DNA of 26,558 nucleotides from an uncultured Prevotella sp. (GTDB taxonomy: Bacteria > Bacteroidota > Bacteroidia > Bacteroidales > Bacteroidaceae), in the NCBI GenBank assembly GCA_937916405.1, contig CALFUF010000093.1:1-26558 (forward strand), given 5' to 3'. Of the stretch, positions 15,762 through 22,882 are shown piece by piece (the stretch's first letter is position 1; each line of letters opens with the position of its first letter). A model generated the notes under the pieces. It saw only the letters and a list, made by a program, of their open reading frames with translations, was not told where the DNA came from and did not search any database. The position numbers and the translations under genes were made by a program.

Positions 15762-15801
15762 ATTTTTAAAAGAAAAAATAAAAAAGAAATATAATAATAA
15801 G
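15762..15801. other. Candidate DNA-unwinding element
   Basis: 37 of 40 bases are A or T, with only three G and no C, ending directly at the nadA start codon. It includes an ATAATAATAAG triplet-like run. Placement beside the DnaA-box cluster fits an unwinding element; the same bases must also serve as the nadA translation leader. Confidence 0.4.
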
Positions 15802-16824
15802 ATGTTGAAAAAGGAGTGGATTAAACAAGGATTTATTGATGAGCCAGTGGCTGATGGTACAGATTTAAAAGCAGAGATTCGTCGCTTGGCAAAAGAAAAA
15901 GATGCTGTTATTTTAGCTCATTACTACACTATTGGTGATATTCAAGATATAGCAGACTTTGTAGGCGACTCTTTGGCACTTGCTCGCAAGGCTGCAGAGA
16001 CCAATGCAAAGATGATGGTGATGTGTGGTGTCCATTTTATGGCTGAAACGTGTAAATTGCTTTCTCCTGATAAAATGGTATTATGTCCAGATCTAAATGC
16101 TGGTTGTTCTTTAGCAGACAGTTGTAAAGCAGAGGATTTAAAGAAATATAAAGAAGAACATCCAGGTTATCAGGTAATCAGTTATGTGAATACTACTGCT
16201 GCCGTCAAGGCATTGACTGATGTGGTAGTCACCAGTGGTAATGCCAAGAAAGTCGTTGATCAGTTGCCAAAGGACGCTAAATTGATTTTTGGTCCAGATT
16301 ATAATTTAGGTAATTATATCAATGAGGTGACTGGTCGTCAGATGTTACTATGGAATGGTGGTTGTCATGTTCATGAGCGTTTCTCAGTGGCAAAGATAGT
16401 AGAGTTAAAACAACAATATCCTGATGCTGTAGTGATGGCTCATTTAGAGTGTAAAGGACCTGTTCTTGCCTTGGCAGATGTTAAGGGAAGTACTGCTACC
16501 ATGCTTCAGTTTGCTCAGCAGAGTGATAAGAAACAATTTATTGTGGCTACAGAGGCTGGTATTCTTCACGAGATGCAACGAACTTGTCCAGACAAGGAAT
16601 TTATCCCCGTGCCTCCAGAAATCAGCGAAGGGCTACGGGTAGGCGAGCAAGGCTCGGGGATGAGCGGGCTGGAATGCAGTTGTAACGAGTGTCAATATAT
16701 GAAGATGAACTCTCTTCTGAAAATTTATAATACTCTAAAGTATGAATGGCCATCTGTTGAGATAGATTCAAAAATCGCTAAAGATGCTGTGAAGCCTATT
16801 GAAAGAATGCTGGAGTTGAGTTAA
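15802..16824 (+). CDS. nadA: Quinolinate synthase
   Basis: A 340-residue [4Fe-4S] enzyme that condenses iminoaspartate with dihydroxyacetone phosphate to quinolinate in NAD synthesis. Motifs: ILAHYYTIGDIQDIADFVGDS (first half at about 37-48), FMAETCKLL, NAGCSLADSC (C102 likely cluster ligand), MAHLECKGPV (C217) and the C-terminal CSCNECQYMKMN (one of C292/C294/C297). The open frame extends upstream to a GTG at 15688, but those 38 codons lie in the DnaA-box gap and look like non-coding composition, so the ATG at 15802 is preferred. Residues 274-290 form an extra loop just before the last cysteines, encoded by 51 bases at 67% G+C in an otherwise AT-rich gene. Confidence 0.95.
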   Translation: MLKKEWIKQGFIDEPVADGTDLKAEIRRLAKEKDAVILAHYYTIGDIQDIADFVGDSLALARKAAETNAKMMVMCGVHFMAETCKLLSPDKMVLCPDLNAGCSLADSCKAEDLKKYKEEHPGYQVISYVNTTAAVKALTDVVVTSGNAKKVVDQLPKDAKLIFGPDYNLGNYINEVTGRQMLLWNGGCHVHERFSVAKIVELKQQYPDAVVMAHLECKGPVLALADVKGSTATMLQFAQQSDKKQFIVATEAGILHEMQRTCPDKEFIPVPPEISEGLRVGEQGSGMSGLECSCNECQYMKMNSLLKIYNTLKYEWPSVEIDSKIAKDAVKPIERMLELS

Positions 16825-16826
16825 AT

Positions 16827-17732
16827 ATGCCAGATGTTAGTGTCATAGTTCCTATATATAATTCTGAAGATACAATAGCTCAATGTATTCAGAGTATATT
16901 GAGTCAGACATTTACTAATTTAGAAATCATCTTAGTTGATGATGGTAGTTCAGACCAAAGTGGGACTATCTGTGATGATTATGCTAAAAAAGACAATAGG
17001 ATATTTGTTGTTCACCAGTCAAATCAAGGAAGATCAAAAGCACGTTCTATAGGAGTAGACAAAGCTCATGGGGAATGGATAACTTTTGTTGATTCTGATG
17101 ATACATTACCAGAAACTGCTATTGCTCATTTATTTGAGAAGACAGACAGTAGTACAGATATCATTTTAGGTAATGGATATACTTTACCAAATGAGCATCG
17201 AAAAGTAATTCCAATGGCTGATTTCAGGCATTTAGCAGTAAGAGGTGAAGGGACAATTGGAGTACCTTGGGGTAGTTTATATAGAAAGAGCATCATCGTA
17301 CCCTATTTGTTTGACTTACCTCGTCATATAATAAATGGTGAAGACTATATATTTTGGTTACGTTTAGTATTCTCGACTGATAAGCCAGTAAAAGTAGTTT
17401 ATCAATCAGTATATCACAAAGGAATAGAGCATACTAGTAACAGTTTTATCTGGACAGCAGATTACTGTTATGAGTTGAATGAGTATAGAAAGTCAGCCAT
17501 ACCTCAAGAACACTATGATAAATATTTACCTGACATGATTCAGGATCGTTTAGCAAATATGTTTGCAGTAGCAGTATGTCAATCCAGAAAAGAATGGAAA
17601 GACAGCAAGTACTATCAAGACATTCTTTGTGATATGAAATTGCTTCACCGTTCTTTTAATATCAAACAATTATTATTCTTAAATATCCCTTCTCTAAAGT
17701 TAAGACAACTCATTTCGAAACTCACTTCGTAG
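16827..17732 (+). CDS. Family 2 glycosyltransferase
   Basis: 301 residues with the GT-A fold of family 2. N-terminal SVIVPIYNSEDTIAQCIQSI (residues 5-24) is followed by LEIILVDDGSSDQSG (about 32-46) and WITFVDSDDTLP (about 84-95), where the DSD triad binds metal and nucleotide sugar. There is no predicted membrane segment at the N-terminus; the C-terminal part is less conserved and the sugar is unknown. It starts two bases after nadA and probably shares its transcript. Its end overlaps the convergent CotH-domain gene by 11 bases. Likely role is in surface polysaccharide or lipopolysaccharide synthesis. Confidence 0.9.
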   Translation: MPDVSVIVPIYNSEDTIAQCIQSILSQTFTNLEIILVDDGSSDQSGTICDDYAKKDNRIFVVHQSNQGRSKARSIGVDKAHGEWITFVDSDDTLPETAIAHLFEKTDSSTDIILGNGYTLPNEHRKVIPMADFRHLAVRGEGTIGVPWGSLYRKSIIVPYLFDLPRHIINGEDYIFWLRLVFSTDKPVKVVYQSVYHKGIEHTSNSFIWTADYCYELNEYRKSAIPQEHYDKYLPDMIQDRLANMFAVAVCQSRKEWKDSKYYQDILCDMKLLHRSFNIKQLLFLNIPSLKLRQLISKLTS

Positions 17733-19320
17733 TTATCTTATTAAAGCTTCCATCATGATATCTTACAATGTATACTCCATGGTGTGGCGGACGTTGTATT
17801 TTAATTCCATGAAGATTGTAAAAACCAATAATCAGTTTATTATCATCTCTTTTAAGACTATTAATATCATTTGTATAATTCAACTGTTTATCTAGCCAGA
17901 TAATACGTTCTTGCAACCAACTTTTTAAGTTGTTTATTTCCTTTTCATAGGTATTGACAGTCTCGAAATTTGGTACAGGCCATACCCATTCTTCACCAAA
18001 CATGTCATATGTTTGGTTATTGCGATCAAGTGCTCCTTTCACTTTCAGATGGTTAACTAATGAGTCGATAGCAGCTTCTATATGTTCATTACTAAAAGAG
18101 CCTTCCCTATATTGTGTCCAACGATTCTTTAACTGCTCTACATACCATGGGTCTTCCATCATCCTTGACCACCAGAAGGGTACTTTATAATCATAGGATG
18201 ATACATACGTATTCTTATATACCCAATAATCAGTAAGGGTACCACCCATCTGCATAGCATTTCCAAAAGCAAGATTAAAATCCCATAATGTTGTTTTGAA
18301 ATATGGATTTTGTGAGTCACGTTGTTTATAGATATTAGTACTTAATCGATAGCCGTCTATATTTCCAGACACTTCTTGGCATAATTGTTGGTCAATGAAA
18401 GAAATAGGATCCAGGTATTTTCTGTAACCAGTCTCTAGATTTTTAAAATCTTCACTAGCTAATGACATTTCCATTAAATCTATTTGTTGTTGAATATATT
18501 GTAGTTGTTCAGGTTTCATATCCTCATATTCTGGATTTTTATATTGGAATACGATACTATTATTATAGGTGTATGGAATTCCATTTTCATCCTTCAGAAT
18601 TTGTTTTGAGCGATAATAATAAGGTTCATCGTCTCTGTCTATTTCTAATTGATAACCACCTGTCAATGCATCTCCTTCTGTACCAGGATCATCAAGATTG
18701 AGACGATATTTCCCTTTATCAGGTTTTTCTGCCATCACATAGATGCCATAGTAATAACCATCTAGTATTACTTCACAATGACGTACTCGAGGAACATAAT
18801 CAAAATAAGGTCTAGCTAATTGGAACATCAGTGCGTCACGAATCTGACTACGGTCATTATAAGGAGCCAGCATCACCCATTTATTATCTTTTGGCATTCC
18901 CATAATTTCTACTTTTTCCTTCTTTCCACTTACATCATTAGACTTTAATGTTCTAATCTGAAACGGTTTCTTTTTTGAAGCAGAAAAGGAGGTATTGCCT
19001 CGATATCTGATAGAGATCCATCCTTCATAGTCTATTTTTTGGTCAGGATATGCTAATGTATCACCATGATTGATACCATTATCATTACTGATAATTTTCA
19101 TTCTGGCTGCTATGGCATAGTCTTTATGGATAATTCTTGTTTGCTCTGCTCCATATCTTGTATCAATAAAAACAATAGGAAGATTAGTTTCATCAATTTT
19201 TATCCCTTCACTGTTAGGTCTGTAATTATTAGGATCATACTCATCAGCAAACGTGTGAGCAGAAGCTGTAATAGTTAAACAGACTATAAAACAAATTTTA
19301 GTATAAATATTTCTTACCAT
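17722..19320 (-). CDS. Secreted CotH-kinase-domain protein with T9SS-like C-terminal tail
   Basis: 532 residues. A signal peptide is visible (ICFIVCLTITASAHTFA, about residues 9-25). CotH-domain blocks follow: ISIRYRGNTSFSASKKKPFQI (first half near 102-112), WVMLAPYNDRSQIRDALMFQLA (near 148-169), GYYYGIYVMAE (near 188-198) and TTLWDFNLAFGN. The CotH family has an atypical protein-kinase fold; B. subtilis CotH phosphorylates spore-coat proteins. Here the usual WDFD-type segment reads WDFN, which could affect metal binding. The end, FYNLHGIKIQRPPHHGVYIV, resembles the short sorting tail common in Prevotella secreted proteins. It overlaps the preceding CotH gene by 23 bases and is last in the operon. 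Confidence 0.85.
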   Translation of the reverse strand: MVRNIYTKICFIVCLTITASAHTFADEYDPNNYRPNSEGIKIDETNLPIVFIDTRYGAEQTRIIHKDYAIAARMKIISNDNGINHGDTLAYPDQKIDYEGWISIRYRGNTSFSASKKKPFQIRTLKSNDVSGKKEKVEIMGMPKDNKWVMLAPYNDRSQIRDALMFQLARPYFDYVPRVRHCEVILDGYYYGIYVMAEKPDKGKYRLNLDDPGTEGDALTGGYQLEIDRDDEPYYYRSKQILKDENGIPYTYNNSIVFQYKNPEYEDMKPEQLQYIQQQIDLMEMSLASEDFKNLETGYRKYLDPISFIDQQLCQEVSGNIDGYRLSTNIYKQRDSQNPYFKTTLWDFNLAFGNAMQMGGTLTDYWVYKNTYVSSYDYKVPFWWSRMMEDPWYVEQLKNRWTQYREGSFSNEHIEAAIDSLVNHLKVKGALDRNNQTYDMFGEEWVWPVPNFETVNTYEKEINNLKSWLQERIIWLDKQLNYTNDINSLKRDDNKLIIGFYNLHGIKIQRPPHHGVYIVRYHDGSFNKITTK

Positions 19321-20683
19321 TTATAATATAGATTTTTGATTTATACAATTGCTTTTTGTTTTCACGCTGACCATTAAGATTATATATGATCTGATTATTA
19401 TTTATATTATGTATTTTATGAATAGACAAAGTATTATTGTAATTGAATTGATGGTCTAAAAAATCTATTCGTAATTCTATCCAATTAGAAATATAATTGA
19501 TTTCATTATCAAAATTGATAATATGTCCATAAATGTCGCTGTCTTCCGACCATTTACTTTCTTCTCTTTCAGCAGCATGACTTAATTTTAGAATATCATA
19601 ATAGTTTTGATAACGTGATATAAGGTTTTCAGGTGAGAAGAAAGTTTTACGTAATTCAGAATAGCGTTCTGTAACTTTTTGATTAAAATTATTAACATTG
19701 AGTTTTTTGAGTCTTGTTACAAGATTAAAAGGATCTAATATAGGAAAAGTCGGTGATGCAAAGTCTGTATTATATTGTTTTAAAGTAGGTGAACCAACAG
19801 TTAAATCTAAATCCCAAACAGCAAGTGTTACTTTTTTATTAGTTTGTTTATCATAGACAGCCCAATACATGTTTTTACCTGTATTATCAATCGCACCAAG
19901 TACATTAATAAACAAATAGTAATCTAATACAACAAGAATATCAAAATACTCTTCAACATGATTTATAAAATCCGCATCACTGGAATTAACTACGAAATTA
20001 ATAGCATTCCATAATAGACTGTAGTCAGTTTCAGGCAAATCATCTCCTACTTCAGGATATTTAGCTTCAAAAACATCCATCATAGGTTGGCTATTATCAA
20101 AGCAATCTGGTACTATATTCATGAGTGAAGAGCTATATCCAGTAGATTTCCATAATACACCATGTATAGTTCCGTCTTTATCAAACTTTTTTAGTTTCAT
20201 TTGTTTTCTATCCATACATTCGGTTAAACAGTATATACCTCTGTATTCATTATTTAAATATACTTCTACGACTTGCCCTCTTACTCCAGATAAGGCTTTT
20301 GGTTCTTGAGCGGAATAATATGGTTTGGTAGCGAAATCGTTCCATAGTTCTGTAGCTATTCTATTTCTTAATCTGAAAACATCAGCCTGTCCTGCATCTA
20401 AAATCCAGTTATTATCATTACGCATTCCGAAAAACTGTTGGTCTTCATCGAATTTAATTTTGTAGTTACGTTTATGTTTTCCATCAGTATTTGTACTACC
20501 ACCACGCCATTTTATTTTGGCAGTAAGTGATGTTTGTTGTGATCCGTCAGGATAGAAGACACTGACAGTTCCTTCTTGATACTCATATCCAAAGTTACCT
20601 ATAAGTTTCATAATAGGTAATTGATTCTGAGCATTGACCCCCAGACAAACAAATAACATACATGAAATAAGATATTCCTTCAT
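19298..20683 (-). CDS. Secreted CotH-kinase-domain protein, second copy
   Basis: 461 residues with a signal peptide (MKEYLISCMLFVCLGVNAQ). It is a distant relative of its neighbour, not a recent duplicate. CotH blocks: AKIKWRGGSTNTDGKHKRNYKI (first part near 57-66), MRNDNNWILDAGQADVFRLRN, YLNNEYRGIYCLTECMDRKQ, and LAVWDLDLTVGSP, which keeps both aspartates of the WDxD segment. The C-terminus IYNLNGQRENKKQLYKSKIY followed by IINGKKYLY again looks like a T9SS-type tail. It starts four bases inside the end of the acyltransferase gene (ATGA overlap). Target and activity are unknown. Confidence 0.83.
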   Translation of the reverse strand: MKEYLISCMLFVCLGVNAQNQLPIMKLIGNFGYEYQEGTVSVFYPDGSQQTSLTAKIKWRGGSTNTDGKHKRNYKIKFDEDQQFFGMRNDNNWILDAGQADVFRLRNRIATELWNDFATKPYYSAQEPKALSGVRGQVVEVYLNNEYRGIYCLTECMDRKQMKLKKFDKDGTIHGVLWKSTGYSSSLMNIVPDCFDNSQPMMDVFEAKYPEVGDDLPETDYSLLWNAINFVVNSSDADFINHVEEYFDILVVLDYYLFINVLGAIDNTGKNMYWAVYDKQTNKKVTLAVWDLDLTVGSPTLKQYNTDFASPTFPILDPFNLVTRLKKLNVNNFNQKVTERYSELRKTFFSPENLISRYQNYYDILKLSHAAEREESKWSEDSDIYGHIINFDNEINYISNWIELRIDFLDHQFNYNNTLSIHKIHNINNNQIIYNLNGQRENKKQLYKSKIYIINGKKYLY

Positions 20684-21687
20684 AGTTTAATGAAATTAAT
20701 AATTTTTTTACTTATACACATAATAGGAATAGCAGTAAGATAACTTACAAAAACGAGTACGACAAAAACGAGTATTGGGTATTTGAAACCATAGATAAAA
20801 TCAGGAAATAAGTAAACACTATAAAATGTGTGAGTCATCCACATGGGCATGGAGCGATGACCAAGTCTATGAAGTATAGAAGTAATATGATGGTTAATTC
20901 GTAAATGTAGGAAACAGAATATGAAGACAAAAGCATAAAGACCATCAGCCAACGTTATTTTGAATTGGCTTTTAATCATAAATATTAGACATAACACTAT
21001 AAAGTAGACTTTTGCAGGAGCATTTTTAAACTGTTTAGGTTCGTTTTCAAGTAATCTATAGAGAAGTATTCCAAGAGAAAAGTAAAAAGACAACTGAACC
21101 CAATAGACAGGTTGTATAAGTAGTGTTTCTAATATTGGATGATCAGGCAAGTTATTTCCCAAATGCCTAAATAAGAGAAAGACAATAGCATAAATACTAA
21201 GAGTAATAATAATCTGCTTCTTGTTGTTTAAGAAGATATATTTGATAATCCAATAGGAACAGAGTGTAATGACGGCATAAGGTAGTAAAAACCATGTTTC
21301 CCCATTATAGGTACATCTGATGCCTATGATATTAGCTACAAAATGTAATAAATCATTTGGATAGACAGCGGGGTTAATATAGTGACCAATACTGACAAAG
21401 ATAAAAAGAACAACCCAGTAGTGAATATACAATTTCAATAGTCTTTTATATTGCCTTTTTATTGTTAATAATTTATTTAAGTAAATGTATGTTAGACCAT
21501 ATCCACTTAAAATAAGAAAAAAAGAAACAGGATAACAGGCATTTGCTATATGCGCAACTAATGCTTTTCCATGTATGTATATTAAGGGAGTACATATAGT
21601 TTCCAAGTCTGATATTCCAAACAGATGGTACCATAGCATCATAAGTATGGCAACTCCTTTAATAATGGTACTTTGTTCCTTACTCAT
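20680..21687 (-). CDS. Acyltransferase family 3 membrane protein
   Basis: 335 residues, about ten membrane helices. The N-terminal IIKGVAILMMLWYHLFGISD carries the lysine-to-histidine pattern of the OafA/Acyltransferase_3 family, whose members O-acetylate or O-acylate envelope sugars using a cytoplasmic acyl donor. SFFLILSGYGLTYIYLNKLL and a later PMWMTHTFYSVY segment also fit. The acceptor cannot be determined; nearby glycosyltransferases suggest a surface glycan. It overlaps the upstream gene by 8 bases and the downstream CotH gene by 4, indicating a single operon. Confidence 0.87.
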   Translation of the reverse strand: MSKEQSTIIKGVAILMMLWYHLFGISDLETICTPLIYIHGKALVAHIANACYPVSFFLILSGYGLTYIYLNKLLTIKRQYKRLLKLYIHYWVVLFIFVSIGHYINPAVYPNDLLHFVANIIGIRCTYNGETWFLLPYAVITLCSYWIIKYIFLNNKKQIIITLSIYAIVFLLFRHLGNNLPDHPILETLLIQPVYWVQLSFYFSLGILLYRLLENEPKQFKNAPAKVYFIVLCLIFMIKSQFKITLADGLYAFVFIFCFLHLRINHHITSILHRLGHRSMPMWMTHTFYSVYLFPDFIYGFKYPILVFVVLVFVSYLTAIPIMCISKKIINFIKL

Positions 21688-22882
21688 AATCTATATATTT
21701 TGATATAAAAATAGATGAGAGTATCATAAAGAAAGGCATGAAGAGAATATGAAAACGAGTTTCACCATGTCCGACAAAGAGGAGTAACAAGGTACCAAAA
21801 ACGATGATGCAAACAGGTAGAAGATGGGTATCACGTCTAAAGTAGAATAGACTCATAATAGCGGTTACTATGAATACGAAATAGATGAGCAGATTCAATA
21901 TAGTCAACCATTGCACAGCAGATAGTCGAGGAAAACTATTGATAAGGGTACCCATACTGACTTCGTCATACATGTAGTCTGTTTCTTGTTTATCAGGAAT
22001 GAACGTACACATATTGACATTGTCGGAGACATAAGTATTTACTAGTTTACTCGGCATTTGTTCTATATACTCATTTGGATGATCTTTAACCCAGTCTATA
22101 AAAAGCGATTGCCAGGCAGAGTCCTTTTGACTGACGTTCCAATCAGTACGTTCACGAACTATCGTTGATTCAAGAGAGTGATTTGAAGAATAGTCCATCA
22201 AAGCCATCCATCCTGTCTTTGCTTGATATAGAAAAAGCCCAGTACGGTACATGGTTGTTGTACCTATTATAACTATCATTCCAACATAACCAATGAGTAG
22301 CTTTATGCTTTTTCTCCATTTAAACAACAAACAAAGAAGTAATGCTAGAAGAAAGACGATACCCATAGGTCTAAACCAGTTGGCTATTGCCAGCATCATA
22401 CCTCCTGCTATTGACCTATTTTTAACCAATGAAAGATAGATACCTAGCATGATAAAAAACATAAAAGGTAACTCGCTTAGTGTAGATGTGCCTTCACCAT
22501 AATTAGTTGGATAAATAACATATAATATTAAAGTAATGAAAGCAATTTTTTTATTAATGATGGTTAGAGTCACTTGATATAACAGTCCTGCAGTTAAGCC
22601 TTTCATGATGCAATAAACTACAAGTAAAGGTGTGATAGAATGAAATAATTTGAGTGAAATGACAATAGCATTGATAGCCCCTATATTCCATAAAAACGGA
22701 TAGTCATTTAGTTTCGTAGATATAGGATACCAATCATTATTTGCAATGCATTCTTTAGCAAGAAAGATATATCCGTCGCTATCTGGATAAGGGGTATAAT
22801 TAAATAGCAACAATACAATAAGTTGTAGTAATGTGAATATTACTACGATAATGATGGCTATCTGACAATGGCTATTTTGCAT
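21680..22882 (-). CDS. Polytopic membrane protein, probable GT-C type glycosyltransferase
   Basis: 400 residues with about ten to eleven membrane helices. After the first helix comes YTPYPDSDGYIFLAKECI, a luminal loop with acidic residues like the catalytic loop of polyprenyl-phosphate-dependent (GT-C, ArnT/PMT-like) glycosyltransferases. YVIYPTNYGEGTSTLSELPF also resembles that superfamily. A large periplasmic segment near residues 210-310 is followed by three C-terminal helices. The precise family is uncertain; a general membrane protein of polysaccharide synthesis is the alternative. It overlaps porZ by 25 bases and the acyltransferase by 8. Confidence 0.7.
   Translation of the reverse strand: MQNSHCQIAIIIVVIFTLLQLIVLLLFNYTPYPDSDGYIFLAKECIANNDWYPISTKLNDYPFLWNIGAINAIVISLKLFHSITPLLVVYCIMKGLTAGLLYQVTLTIINKKIAFITLILYVIYPTNYGEGTSTLSELPFMFFIMLGIYLSLVKNRSIAGGMMLAIANWFRPMGIVFLLALLLCLLFKWRKSIKLLIGYVGMIVIIGTTTMYRTGLFLYQAKTGWMALMDYSSNHSLESTIVRERTDWNVSQKDSAWQSLFIDWVKDHPNEYIEQMPSKLVNTYVSDNVNMCTFIPDKQETDYMYDEVSMGTLINSFPRLSAVQWLTILNLLIYFVFIVTAIMSLFYFRRDTHLLPVCIIVFGTLLLLFVGHGETRFHILFMPFFMILSSIFISKYIDYE

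Larger units (their letters stand above)
15428..15801. other. Candidate chromosomal replication origin (DnaA-box cluster)
   Basis: This 374-base non-coding, AT-rich gap holds two perfect DnaA boxes (TGTGGATAA, reverse of TTATCCACA) at 15435-15443 and 15612-15620. One-mismatch boxes (allowing TTATNCACA) lie at 15447-15455, 15511-15519, 15666-15674, 15687-15695 and 15732-15740. Two-mismatch boxes lie at 15494-15502 and 15549-15557. It ends in a nearly pure A/T run at 15762-15801. This is the layout of a bacterial oriC, supported by two parS sites 8-9 kb to the left. Against it, flanking genes point toward the site instead of away from it, and no dnaA, gidB or parAB gene is in the window. Function is inference. 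Confidence 0.7.

Noticed and set aside
15688..15801. N-terminal extension of NadA from a GTG at 15688
   Set aside because: The 38 codons overlap DnaA boxes and an A/T run, have lysine/isoleucine-rich non-coding composition, and the ATG at 15802 gives a family-typical protein.
17700..17760. Bidirectional terminator between the convergent GT2 and CotH genes
   Set aside because: The genes overlap by 11 bases and no stable stem with a T-run was found on either strand.
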